The notes: generated from the sequence alone by a model not told the origin. A stretch of 64,000 nt of DNA from UBA8958 sp964571695 (GCA_964571695.1 CAZNDG010000007.1:35923-99922), one strand, 5' to 3'. Positions 16,878-25,232 are shown, counted from the stretch's first letter. A program made the numbers and translations.

Positions 16878-19034
16878 TCATTTCCTGGTCATGGTGAACA
16901 CACCGTCCCATTCCCCTTCCGGAGGATGCTCCTTAAGATCCTGGCAGCGCTGAATATACAGCGTCGCAGGCGGATCGTCCGGACGAATTTCCATAACGCT
17001 CTGAAATGCCGCGATACCTTCATCCCAGCGGGCGGCCTTGTAGTGCGCCAGTCCCGCATGGAAGCGCCCGATGTATTCCTCGTGTTCCGCCGCATCCTTC
17101 CGCTCGCAGATCAACTCGTAGATCTTCACGGGCAGCTTCTTTCCCTTAACACGCACCGCGTCCAGCTCCCGACAGAACATCTCCTCTTTCACAACCCCAT
17201 AGGTGTATTCACTGATGACGATATGGGTACCGTACTCCTTGTTGATCCCCTCGAGGCGGGAGCTGAGATTCACGTTGTCGCCCATGACGGTATAATCGAA
17301 GCGCATATTGGAGCCCATGTTGCCTACGACCATGTCACCGCTGTTGATGCCGACCCCGATGTCCACAAAGGGGCGCCCTTCCGCCGCCCATTTCCGCTGC
17401 AACCCCTTGAGGGTCGCCATCATCTCCAGGGCGGTCCGGCAACTTCGCAGGGCATGGTCAGGCTGGTCCACCGGAGCGCCAAAAACGGCCATGATGGCAT
17501 CGCCGATATATTTGTCGAGAAGCCCCTCGTATTTGAAGACGATATCGGTCATGGCCGTCAGGTACTCATTGAGGAGGTGGACGAGTTCCTCCGGGGTCAA
17601 CTTTTCCGAAATGGTGGTGAAGCCACGGATATCGGAAAACATGACGGTAAGGTCCTTCTTGTCGCCCCCCAGTTTCAGTTTAGTGGGATCCTTGAGCAGT
17701 TCGTTGATGACCGAGGCCGTCAGATAATACTGAAAGGCCCCGCGGATCTTCTTCTTTTCCCGCTCTTCCGTAAAATACCGGTAAACGGTGATGACCAGAT
17801 AGATTGTCATCATGGTCAGGACGGGATAGACCATGTTGAGCCAGGTATTGTATTTGGCAAAAATGATCGTGTTCCCAGCCACAAAACCACCGAGAAGGAC
17901 CATAACAAGAAGAATGCCTTGGAGGGCCTTAAGCCGGGGGATTGTGATCCCGATGATCATGCCGAAAACAATGATGCCGCAGATGTCTATGAAGGTCGTC
18001 CAGGCGGATTGTTCCAGAAAATTGCCCTGGAGGATGTTTTCCACGACGGTGGCATGAAGTTCCACCCCGGGATATACGGGACTGAAGGGGGTAACCCGGA
18101 GATCGTAGATGCCCGTGGCGGTAGCCCCGACAACGACTATCTTGTCTTTGACAAGATCGGGTGAGATACGTCCCGCAATAAGATCGGAGATGGAATAGTG
18201 GGGAAAGGTCTTGGCGGGCCCCAGATAATTGATCAAAAGCCGGCCGCTTTCATCGGTAGGGATCCGCAGGTCTCCGAGCGTGATGCCGTCCACGCCGAAC
18301 TCGGCCATATTGAGTACGATCATGGGATAATCGAGATACTGCATGAGGAGGGCAATGGGCAAGGAGTAGTAAAAATTGTCCTGAAACTTTATAACCAGGG
18401 GCGACCAGCGGATGACCCCGTCAGGATCAGGAAACGCGTTAAAATAACCACTGTTCTCTCCTGATTCCGCTATCTCCTTTATGCTGGGAACCGGGGCATG
18501 GGCCTTGATGAGATTGTAGTTTCCATCATGACCCTTTACCCGAACCATGGAATACATGGAACCAGCGATAAGCGATCCCGAAGCATTGATGTATTCCTCG
18601 CTGAGAAACTCCACGTCTTTCATGGAGGTATGAAAAAAATAACCGAGGCTGACATTCTTCGCATCCTTAACGGATTTTGCCAGAATGGCGTCGGCGGATG
18701 GACCGGTGCTCTGCTCCGGTTCGGCAAAGACGATATCGAATCCTACCGCCTTGGCGCCGTATTCTTTGAGGGAGTCCACCAATTTCGCCGTCATCGATCG
18801 CGACCAGGGCCAGCGGCCGATCTCGCTGAGGCTCTTTTCATCGACGGTGGCGATGACCACCTGGCCACTGGTGGGTAATGGCCCCCTGGATACCATGCGC
18901 AAGTCCAATGCCTTCAATTCCATGAAACGCAGAAAGTTTGGATCCAGGAAAAACGCGACCAAGGCAAGTATCACCAGGGCAATGGAAATCTTGAGCGGTG
19001 ATAAAGTCATTATGTTTTTGATAGATATTTTCAT
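16878..19034 (-). CDS. CHASE2-domain adenylate/guanylate cyclase
   Basis: This 718-residue protein is an inner-membrane class III nucleotide cyclase. A signal-anchor helix (ISIALVILALVAFFLD) leads into an extracytoplasmic CHASE2 sensor of about 300 residues (VVIATVDEKSLSEIGRWPWS; GYFNAFPDPDGVIRW), then three transmembrane helices, then the catalytic domain: LTVMFSDIRGFTTISE with both metal aspartates (the second in LDKYIGDAIMAVFG) and NLSSRLEG. A C-terminal TPR-like tail ends KEHPPEGEWDGVF. The GTP/ATP choice is uncertain. AAGGA 5 bases before this ATG and a promoter at 19066-19094 favour it over an in-frame ATG 84 bases upstream. It is the first gene of the racemase-ligase-Mla run. Confidence 0.9.
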   Translation of the reverse strand: MKISIKNIMTLSPLKISIALVILALVAFFLDPNFLRFMELKALDLRMVSRGPLPTSGQVVIATVDEKSLSEIGRWPWSRSMTAKLVDSLKEYGAKAVGFDIVFAEPEQSTGPSADAILAKSVKDAKNVSLGYFFHTSMKDVEFLSEEYINASGSLIAGSMYSMVRVKGHDGNYNLIKAHAPVPSIKEIAESGENSGYFNAFPDPDGVIRWSPLVIKFQDNFYYSLPIALLMQYLDYPMIVLNMAEFGVDGITLGDLRIPTDESGRLLINYLGPAKTFPHYSISDLIAGRISPDLVKDKIVVVGATATGIYDLRVTPFSPVYPGVELHATVVENILQGNFLEQSAWTTFIDICGIIVFGMIIGITIPRLKALQGILLVMVLLGGFVAGNTIIFAKYNTWLNMVYPVLTMMTIYLVITVYRYFTEEREKKKIRGAFQYYLTASVINELLKDPTKLKLGGDKKDLTVMFSDIRGFTTISEKLTPEELVHLLNEYLTAMTDIVFKYEGLLDKYIGDAIMAVFGAPVDQPDHALRSCRTALEMMATLKGLQRKWAAEGRPFVDIGVGINSGDMVVGNMGSNMRFDYTVMGDNVNLSSRLEGINKEYGTHIVISEYTYGVVKEEMFCRELDAVRVKGKKLPVKIYELICERKDAAEHEEYIGRFHAGLAHYKAARWDEGIAAFQSVMEIRPDDPPATLYIQRCQDLKEHPPEGEWDGVFTMTRK

Positions 19035-19065
19035 AGTCATCCTTATCTTCAACAAATAGGGGTGA

Positions 19066-19094
19066 ATTCTAAATAAACCACCTTGTCTTGTCAA
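19066..19094 (-). promoter_or_regulatory. sigma-70-type promoter of the CHASE2 cyclase operon
   Basis: On the minus strand TTGACA (19094-19089) and TAGAAT (19071-19066) are separated by 17 bases, close to consensus. The predicted transcript start lies about 25 bases before the cyclase ATG. Its -35 lies in one arm of a perfect inverted repeat. Confidence 0.75.
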
Positions 19095-19142
19095 GGTAAA
19101 TGGCCGCTTTGCAAACATGCCTTAAGTCTTGACAAGACAAGG
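19081..19142. repeat. perfect 15-bp inverted repeat carrying both divergent -35 boxes
   Basis: CCTTGTCTTGTCAAG at 19081-19095 is exactly mirrored by CTTGACAAGACAAGG at 19128-19142, with 32 bases between. Each arm contains TTGACA followed by AGACAAGG, so the same 15 bases form the -35 region of the cyclase (minus) and tRNA (plus) promoters. A shared operator is possible. Confidence 0.85.
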
Positions 19143-19157
19143 ATGTTGGGATAAAAG
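19129..19157 (+). promoter_or_regulatory. sigma-70-type promoter of tRNA-Thr
   Basis: TTGACA (19129-19134) and TAAAAG (19152-19157) are spaced by 17 bases; the tRNA begins about 20 bases further on. Confidence 0.65.
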
Positions 19158-19177
19158 CTCGACACGTTCACACGTTC

Positions 19178-19253
19178 GCCGATGTAGCTCAGCCGGCAGA
19201 GCAGCTGATTCGTAATCAGCAGGTCGGCAGTTCGAACCTGCCCATCGGCTCCA
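19178..19253 (+). tRNA. tRNA-Thr (anticodon CGT)
   Basis: The 76-base cloverleaf is complete: acceptor GCCGATG pairs with CATCGGC, discriminator T and encoded CCA; D arm GCTC with AGCCGGCAGAGC; anticodon arm CTGAT-T-CGT-AA-TCAG with CGT at 19211-19213 (reads ACG, threonine); T arm with TTCGAAC. It stands alone, followed by a terminator-like hairpin. Confidence 0.97.
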
Positions 19254-19261
19254 GATAAATC

Positions 19262-19294
19262 AAGGGGTTAACCAAAGAGTATGGTTGACCCCTT
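19262..19294 (+). terminator. hairpin terminator after tRNA-Thr
   Basis: A 13-bp stem (AAGGGGTTAACCA with TGGTTGACCCCTT, one G-T pair) closes a 7-base loop. The following T tract is weak, so termination efficiency is uncertain. Confidence 0.65.
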
Positions 19295-19337
19295 CGCCTT
19301 TACGGGCCGATCTGGTCCCGCCTTAATTGTGTATAAT

Positions 19338-19503
19338 GAGAGCTTTGCGTTACCGCGGTAAAATGATTCGCAAGCAGCGAATCAAATGTTTTTCGCCGTT
19401 TTCTTGATTGAACTTAACGCCTGGTAATGAATAAGATTTGTACGTTATCCATTGAGAAGCGAAAAGATTTCTGAGCCGCGGCGAAGCCATTTTTCAAAGG
19501 TCT
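19338..19503 (+). repeat. 166-bp dispersed repeat, copy A (MITE-like or structured RNA)
   Basis: This intergenic segment recurs in reverse orientation at 60030-60195 with about 90% identity by hand alignment. It encodes no protein. It contains a hairpin GATTCGC-AAGCA-GCGAATC (19365-19383), and its two ends are imperfect inverted repeats built on an AAAATG-TTCGC type motif (left end AAAATGATTCGC; right end, reversed, GAAAAATGGCTTCGC). It lies between tRNA-Thr and the DUF4410 gene. Confidence 0.85.
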
Positions 19504-19669
19504 AATAACCTGGGAATCTATGGGAAAGATTCATACCATGCCCGCCGGCAAACCGAAAATACCTGTCGTAATAATTATGGGGCAATGAAATTTCCATAAT
19601 GCAGAGGCATATCAAGAACTTCGAGGACCATGATTTGTACCGGATCACAAAGAAGAAACAGAGGGACAA

Positions 19670-20386
19670 ATGAAAGAACACAAAAACAGAAAATCGCCAT
19701 TTTGGGTGGGATTGTTCACTGCCTGCGTCCTTCTTTCCGTTCTGCTCTCCTCCGGATCAGCCACCGGGGAAGAGCAAGGGGGGCAGGCACCGAAAAAATC
19801 GTTGGATCGCCCCAAGGTGGTTTACGTGGCTGATTTCTCACTCCATGTGGAGGGTGGCGGCAATGAAGGCCGTGGCCCGCTCCAGGTGAGAAAGAGGGTG
19901 CACGACAAATTGGATTTGCGGATGCAAGAGAGCCCTCAGGACAAAGCCAGCAAAGTTGTCGATGTTCTTGCCCAATCCATCGTTCAGGGGTTGAATGTCA
20001 GGAGCGTCAAGGCAGTCAGATATCCGGGACGGACGAGACTGCCCGCCCAAAGTTGGCTCCTGGAGGGTGAATTCGTGGAGTACGACGAGGGAGATCGCCT
20101 GAAAAGGACGATAATCGGTTTCGGCAGTGGCGCGGCAGACATGGAAGTCCTGATGAAAGTGAGCGAAGTGACTGATGGCGGGTTGAAACTCCTGTTCGAT
20201 TCGGCAATGGACGGGAAAAAGAACAGAATGCCGGGAGCCGCCGTAACGATGAATCCTTACGTAGCGGGGGCTAAATTCGTCATGACCAAAACGGCTCCGG
20301 ATCGGGAGGTTAAGAAGCTCGGCACACGGATCGCCGCTACCCTCGCCGATGCCATTGAGGGATCGACGGCAAAAACTCGACCTTAG
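19670..20386 (+). CDS. secreted DUF4410-family protein
   Basis: The 238-residue product has a signal peptide (LFTACVLLSVLLSSGSATG) and then a DUF4410-like domain: VVYVADFSLH near residue 45, an amphipathic helix (KVVDVLAQSIVQGLN), the conserved WLLEGEFVEYDEGDRLKR, then GFGSGAADMEVLMKVSEV. Proteins of this family are exported and of unknown function; some are lipoproteins, but no lipobox cysteine is placed for cleavage here. A GAGGGACAA precedes the ATG by a few bases. It stands alone between the dispersed repeat and a long non-coding stretch. Confidence 0.7.
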   Translation: MKEHKNRKSPFWVGLFTACVLLSVLLSSGSATGEEQGGQAPKKSLDRPKVVYVADFSLHVEGGGNEGRGPLQVRKRVHDKLDLRMQESPQDKASKVVDVLAQSIVQGLNVRSVKAVRYPGRTRLPAQSWLLEGEFVEYDEGDRLKRTIIGFGSGAADMEVLMKVSEVTDGGLKLLFDSAMDGKKNRMPGAAVTMNPYVAGAKFVMTKTAPDREVKKLGTRIAATLADAIEGSTAKTRP

Positions 20387-20774
20387 CGAGGCTTGAATAA
20401 AGACTTGCCTTTACAGGATACGGCTGCATTTAACATGGCGGCCCTCCGCTACGGTAAGAGAGTATTCATAAATGATGATCTCTTGAAACAAACAGAAGGG
20501 AGACACGGGACGATTGCTAAACGCCCTAAAGGCTTCCACCGGAAAGTTGCTTCGCGGTTTGCCCGAGGTCGGCAAGCGCCCGGACGTTAACGGAACCGCT
20601 GTTCAGCGCACCGGACAACAAACTCGCGGGATATTTCTTTCAAGGGCTTTAAAGATTCGTTGAAAGAAGCTCCGTTCTACCGGTCGATACTATCCGGATC
20701 CTCGACGTGCCAATTTTGATAATCCGTATCTATTTCAACATCATACACAATTACAACCATCTATTTTTAGCGAT
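20387..20774 (+). other. non-coding stretch upstream of the small-protein gene
   Basis: Between the DUF4410 gene and the sigma-54-like promoter there is no convincing gene. A 65-codon open frame lacks family resemblance. A direct or inverted GCTTT/AAAGC motif occurs near 20640-20670 (CTTTCAAGGGCTTTAAAG, then TTGAAAGAAGC), which could be an upstream activator site, but this is weak. Confidence 0.3.
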
Positions 20775-20790
20775 TGGCACGCTCCTCGCA
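20775..20790 (+). promoter_or_regulatory. sigma-54-type promoter candidate of small-protein gene A
   Basis: TGGCAC-GCTCC-TCGCA has the -24 GG and -12 GC dinucleotides separated by exactly 10 bases, one mismatch from the TTGCA consensus. The predicted start lies about 47 bases before the ATG at 20848. Confidence 0.6.
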
Positions 20791-20847
20791 TTATCTAAAG
20801 TCAAACGGAAGACAAAAAAAATAAATAATAAACGGAGGACACAGAAG

Positions 20848-21123
20848 ATGAAAAAGACATTAGGAACGATGGTAGCGGCAATAGTGGTGGTTCTTTGCAC
20901 CGGGACTTTCGCCCTGGCCGAGTATGCGGCGGCGGGCGTGGCCAACTTCCCTTACTTCCAGCTTGGTTGCCTGATCATTGGCGGCATGACCGTCATCAGC
21001 CTGAAGCACAAGTATGAGAAGATGTACACCGGCGAGGTTGCCGGGGTCTTCGCCCTCTACACCGTCCTGATCGCCCTCTTCACCAATCCGGTGATCGAAG
21101 GCATCAAGAACCTGGTCGGCTGA
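20848..21123 (+). CDS. small exported two-helix membrane protein (copy A)
   Basis: The product has 91 residues: a signal peptide (MKKTLGTMVAAIVVVLC..., likely cut after ALA before EYAAAG), then a conserved NFPYF motif, one helix (LGCLIIGGMTVISL), a charged linker KHKYEKMYTGE and a second helix (VFALYTVLIALFTNP). A GGAGG sits 9 bases before this ATG; the longer frame upstream runs through the promoter and is not used. A paralogue with the same length and about 55-60% identity lies at 51972. No known family comes to mind. A bidirectional terminator follows. A sigma-54-like element upstream suggests activator-dependent expression. Confidence 0.75.
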   Translation: MKKTLGTMVAAIVVVLCTGTFALAEYAAAGVANFPYFQLGCLIIGGMTVISLKHKYEKMYTGEVAGVFALYTVLIALFTNPVIEGIKNLVG

Positions 21124-21224
21124 GAATGGAGCAGTGGGAGGCGTAATCGCGCCGTAACGAGGTTGGACCTCTCCTGATGCTTAAGAAATACGGGCACTGA
21201 CCGTTCAGGATGTGTCCCAAAAAA

Positions 21225-21263
21225 GCCCCCTGATGAAACCGGTTCGCCAGGGGGCCTTTCTTT
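21225..21263. terminator. bidirectional terminator between small protein A and GAF cyclase
   Basis: GCCCCCTG (21225-21232) pairs with CAGGGGGC (21248-21255). A T-rich tract follows on the plus strand and six A precede on the plus strand, so it can stop both converging transcripts. Confidence 0.85.
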
Positions 21264-21433
21264 TTCTCATTACGTTTAACGGTAATATCAACCCACATGC
21301 TCGGGCCGGGCGCTAAGAAAGATAAAAATTTCAGATATTTATGGAAATTTTCATCTAAAGGGTAATGATCCAGAACAGCGGCGCTCTCCATCTCGCCCGA
21401 TGGGGCCGTAGATACTCCGCAGGATGAGCTTGC

Positions 21434-23695
21434 CTATTTTGAGTCCATAATCCATACCCCATCCCATGCATCGACCGGCGGATTTACCTTCAGCAGCTCG
21501 CACCGCTCGATGTACATCCGGCAAATGTCGTCGGTGGGATTGAGTTCCAGGGTCTTGCGAAAAGACATGATGGCCCGGTCCCAATGCCGCTGACGGTACT
21601 TCCGCAGGCCGTCCTGAAACTGACTGACCGCATCCATTAGATTGGGAAAGGTTTCCGGTGTGTGGTAGTCGAGGACCTCGTAAACGGCCACGGGCTCCGT
21701 CTTGCCCTTGACCACCACGCTATCCACCTGCCGGATCCGGTAGGTCCCCCGGAGTCTTTTGTAGGTGTTTTCACTGATGAGAATTTGCGCGTGATAACGT
21801 TTGCAAAGGCTTTCCAGACGGGAGGCGAGATTGACGCCATCGCCGATGAGGGTGTAGTCCATCCGCTTGGGGGAGCCGATGTTTCCGGAAACGATCACGT
21901 CGGTATTCAGCCCCAAACCCATCTTCACCGGTTGTTTTCCCTGGGAAAGCCGCTCCCTGTTCCAGTTTTCCAGGGCATCGATCATGGCGATGGCCGCCCG
22001 CACCGCCCGGTCTTCGTCGTCGCCATGGGAAATGGGAATGCCGAAGGCGGCCATGATGGCGTCTCCGATAAATTTATCCAGCATCCCGCCTTCCCGTTGG
22101 ATACACTCCACCATAATGGTGAAATACTCGTTCAGGAGCGACACGGTACCCTGAGCGCCCAGCTCTTCGGTAAGCGTGGTGAACTGGCGGATGTCAGAAA
22201 AAAGAATCGTGGCCCGCGTACTCTTGCCGCCCAGGATGTCCTCTCCGCGATCGAGAAGCTGATCCGCCAATCCCGGATCCATATACCGGGACATTGTTGA
22301 TTTCACCCGTTTTTCCGCGCTGATATCATCGATGATGATCATGACGCCCAGTTTCCTCTTCTCAACGCTCGTCAAGGGCATGATGGTGACATTGGCCGCC
22401 ACCTTGTTCGTCCCGAAGCACAGCTCCGCATCCATGGTCAAATCGGGATTTCTCGTTTCCTCCACCCGGATGATCTTCTCGTGCATCCAGGCGTTGCCTT
22501 TTGAAAAAAAATCCGCGACGGAACGATCCAGGACATCCTGGGCTTCGAGTTGCATGATCCTGAGCCCGGCGGCGTTGCAGGTCACGATCCGCCCCTCTTC
22601 GTTGAGGGTGATGACGCCATTGGACATGCTCTCCAGCATGCCCTCGTTGTAATTCTTCATGTTTTGGATGTCATCGAAGAGTTTGGCGTTTTCCAGGGCG
22701 ATGGATACCTGGGCGGTAAAGGCCCGGAGCCGTGATTCGTCTTCTCTGGAAAACGGGCCGCCCCGTTTGTTGAGGACCTGGGTCACCCCGATGATCTTAC
22801 CGGATTTGTTGACCACGGGCACGCAGAGGATGGATCTGGTGAAAAAACCGGTTTTCCGGTCAAAGGCGGGGTTGAAGCGTAAGTCGGCATAGGCGTATGG
22901 GATATTGATCGTTTCCCCGGACTGAAAAACGGCGCCGGCGATCCCGAGATGATTGGGAAGGCGGATCTCCATGGCCCCCAGCCCTTCTCCGACCTTGGAA
23001 AACAATTCGTTGCGCTTTTCATCGTTGAGGAAGAGGGTCGAACGTTCGGCGTTGAGCATCCGCGTTGCCTCGGACATGACCTTGGCAAGCAGGCTGCCCA
23101 GATCGATCTCCGCCGTGACATTGGAGACCAGGTCGAAAAATTCCATTTCTTTGGCCCGGAACTTGCGCATCTTTTCCACAATTCCAATGCTCTGGAGGGT
23201 GATGGCCGCCTGGGTGGTCATGGACTGCAAGAGCCCCATGTCTTCACGGGTAAAGCGCCCCCGTTTCTTGTTGAGCATCTGGGCGGCGCCGATCACCTCC
23301 CCCTTCATGGTCCGGATGGGGACGCAAAGGATGCTTTTCGTGTTGTAACCGGTCTTTTCGTCCACGGAGCGATTGAAACGTTCATCGGCATAGGCGTCGT
23401 GGACGATGATGCTTTCCCCGGTCGTGAATACATGACCGGCAATGCCACTATTGTTGATTATCCTGATCTCCCGCTGAAAATTACCCTGGGCTATCCGGGA
23501 GTACAATTCCCCCGTTTCCGGGTCGTTCAGGAATATCGTCCCCCGGTCCGCCTTGATTTCCCGGGTGGTTATTTCCACCAGGACGGCGAGCATCTCGTCC
23601 AGGGTTTCGTAGGTCGCCATGGTTTGGGCGACATTGAGCAGCAATTCCGCCTGGTATAGCCGGATCTCCTTATCGAGGTGATTATCCTTTTTCAT
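21434..23695 (-). CDS. GAF-GAF-PAS adenylate/guanylate cyclase
   Basis: This soluble 753-residue signalling protein has two GAF domains in tandem (GTIFLNDPETGELYS near residue 60; STLFLNDEKRNELFSKVG near 230, each with a TKSILCVP/TRSILCVP core), a PAS-like segment (NGVITLNEEGRIVTCNAAG near 370) and a class III cyclase domain (ATILFSDIRQFTTL, LDKFIGDAIMAAFG, GVNLASRLES). The C-terminal TPR-like tail ends RCELLKVNPPVDAWDGVW, matching the tail of the CHASE2 cyclase at 16878. GGAGGAG one base before the ATG sets the start, which overlaps the upstream coiled-coil gene. Ligand of the GAF domains is unknown. Confidence 0.9.
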   Translation of the reverse strand: MKKDNHLDKEIRLYQAELLLNVAQTMATYETLDEMLAVLVEITTREIKADRGTIFLNDPETGELYSRIAQGNFQREIRIINNSGIAGHVFTTGESIIVHDAYADERFNRSVDEKTGYNTKSILCVPIRTMKGEVIGAAQMLNKKRGRFTREDMGLLQSMTTQAAITLQSIGIVEKMRKFRAKEMEFFDLVSNVTAEIDLGSLLAKVMSEATRMLNAERSTLFLNDEKRNELFSKVGEGLGAMEIRLPNHLGIAGAVFQSGETINIPYAYADLRFNPAFDRKTGFFTRSILCVPVVNKSGKIIGVTQVLNKRGGPFSREDESRLRAFTAQVSIALENAKLFDDIQNMKNYNEGMLESMSNGVITLNEEGRIVTCNAAGLRIMQLEAQDVLDRSVADFFSKGNAWMHEKIIRVEETRNPDLTMDAELCFGTNKVAANVTIMPLTSVEKRKLGVMIIIDDISAEKRVKSTMSRYMDPGLADQLLDRGEDILGGKSTRATILFSDIRQFTTLTEELGAQGTVSLLNEYFTIMVECIQREGGMLDKFIGDAIMAAFGIPISHGDDEDRAVRAAIAMIDALENWNRERLSQGKQPVKMGLGLNTDVIVSGNIGSPKRMDYTLIGDGVNLASRLESLCKRYHAQILISENTYKRLRGTYRIRQVDSVVVKGKTEPVAVYEVLDYHTPETFPNLMDAVSQFQDGLRKYRQRHWDRAIMSFRKTLELNPTDDICRMYIERCELLKVNPPVDAWDGVWIMDSK

Positions 23696-24119
23696 TCTCC
23701 TCCAATCTGCTGCGCAGGACGACAATCGCCTCGCGGAGTTGTTGCTTTTCGTCGTTATCGGTGCGGCGGATCATGGTCATTTCATCTTCATGGCTGATTT
23801 TCTCTTTCTCCAGTTCTTGACGCATTGCATTCACCATTTGCCGCAACTGGACGACTTCATCATGATGGCCCGCGAGCAGGCGCTGTCTTTCCCGATCATG
23901 ATCGATGGCCATCTTCTCCATGACCAGACGCAAAGAGTTTACCGTATCCTTGAGTTGTTTGATCTCGTCATGGGCCCCCGCCAGGGCTTTCTGAATCTCG
24001 CCGGCACGGCCGATATTTTCCTTTTCCAGTTCTTCCCTGAGGGCGGTGATCGTTTCTTTCAGGAAACGGATCTCCAACCGGGTCTGGTACAGTTCATCTC
24101 CGGACATAACCATTTCCAT
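23682..24119 (-). CDS. coiled-coil protein co-transcribed with the GAF cyclase
   Basis: The 145-residue protein is almost entirely predicted coiled coil: heptad-like repeats such as LREELEKENIGRAGEI, IKQLKDTVNSLRLVMEKM and LRQMVNAMRQELEKEK, each followed by a charged H-D-E type unit, an internal repeat of roughly 37 residues occurring about three times. There is no signal peptide or membrane segment. Its last 14 bases overlap the cyclase start, so the two are translationally coupled and may form a complex. No known family. The first of three nearby ATGs is used; the ribosome site is poor for all. Confidence 0.7.
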   Translation of the reverse strand: MEMVMSGDELYQTRLEIRFLKETITALREELEKENIGRAGEIQKALAGAHDEIKQLKDTVNSLRLVMEKMAIDHDRERQRLLAGHHDEVVQLRQMVNAMRQELEKEKISHEDEMTMIRRTDNDEKQQLREAIVVLRSRLEENEKG

Positions 24120-24224
24120 TTTCCAGGGCCGATCGGAGAGATTCGAGGGGCGCCGATTTCCTCGTTACCTCGCGGGCCGCATATTTATCGTTGACGGAAC
24201 AACGGTTTTTCAAATAATCCGCGC

Positions 24225-25232
24225 TTATGGATAACCGTTAGGATGGCGTGACTGCCAGCGCCAGGCATCGGCGCACATCTCCTCGGGCCCGCGCACGGCC
24301 TGCCAGTTCAGATCCTTTTTTGCCAATCCCGGATCGGCATAGCAGACGGCGACATCACCGGGACGCCGGCCCACGATTTCATGGGGGATCATCCTGGCCG
24401 CGGCCCTTTCAAAGGCCCGGATCATCTCCAGGACACTGTAGCCCCGGCCCGTCCCGAGATTGTAGATGCCGAAATCGGTGTCCGCAAGGCACTCCAGGGC
24501 CTTCAGATGACCCCGGGCGAGATCCACGACATGGATGTAGTCCCGGACCCCCGTTCCGTCGGGGGTGGGGTAATCATTTCCAAAGACGCGGAGACGGTCC
24601 AGCTTGCCCACGGCCACCTGGCTGATGTAGGGCATGAGGTTGTTGGGGATGCCGGCCGGATCCTCCCCCATCAAGCCGCTCTCATGGGCACCTACGGGAT
24701 TGAAATAGCGCAGGAGGATCACACGCCAGGCGGGATCGGACGCCTTCTGGTCTCGGAGGATCTGTTCGATCATCATCTTCGTCCGACCGTAGGGGTTGGT
24801 GGGGCCCAGAGGAAAATCCTCCCGAATGGGCACAGTGGCCGGGTCGCCGTAAACCGTGGCTGAAGAGCTGAACACGAGGCGTTTCAAACCATGGCCTGCC
24901 ATGACTTCGCAGAGGGCGAGGGTCGAGCCGACATTGTTTTCATAGTAAAGTAGGGGCTGGGTTACGGACTCTCCCACCGCCTTGAGACCGGCGAAATGTA
25001 TCACCGCGTCGCCGGGATGGGCTTCAAATACCGTCCTGAGGAAGCTTCGGTCCCGGCAATCGCCGTGAAAAAACACCGGCCGGCGCCCGGTGATGGTTTC
25101 GATCCGGGACAGCACGCTGACCTTGCTGTTGGAAAGATTATCCATGATGACGACTTCATGGCCCGCCCGCAACAGTTCCACGCAGGTGTGACTGCCTATG
25201 TAACCGGCGCCGCCGGTGACGAGTATCTTCAT
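24225..25232 (-). CDS. galE: UDP-glucose 4-epimerase
   Basis: GalE interconverts UDP-glucose and UDP-galactose for surface polysaccharides, using bound NAD+. The 335-residue protein carries the Rossmann motif GGAGYIGSHTCVELL at the start, the catalytic Ser region SSSATVYGDP, the YxxxK pair in NPYGRTKMMIEQ, and DYIHVVDLARGH. The tail (DPGLAKKDLNWQAVRG) is typical of GalE. It is transcribed divergently from hsp20, and nothing else of the Leloir pathway is nearby. Confidence 0.95.
   Translation of the reverse strand: MKILVTGGAGYIGSHTCVELLRAGHEVVIMDNLSNSKVSVLSRIETITGRRPVFFHGDCRDRSFLRTVFEAHPGDAVIHFAGLKAVGESVTQPLLYYENNVGSTLALCEVMAGHGLKRLVFSSSATVYGDPATVPIREDFPLGPTNPYGRTKMMIEQILRDQKASDPAWRVILLRYFNPVGAHESGLMGEDPAGIPNNLMPYISQVAVGKLDRLRVFGNDYPTPDGTGVRDYIHVVDLARGHLKALECLADTDFGIYNLGTGRGYSVLEMIRAFERAAARMIPHEIVGRRPGDVAVCYADPGLAKKDLNWQAVRGPEEMCADAWRWQSRHPNGYP

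Noticed and set aside
20393..20590. Plus-strand 65-codon frame after the DUF4410 gene
   Set aside because: Starts 7 bases after the DUF4410 stop without a usable ribosome site, arginine-rich random-looking product, nothing conserved.
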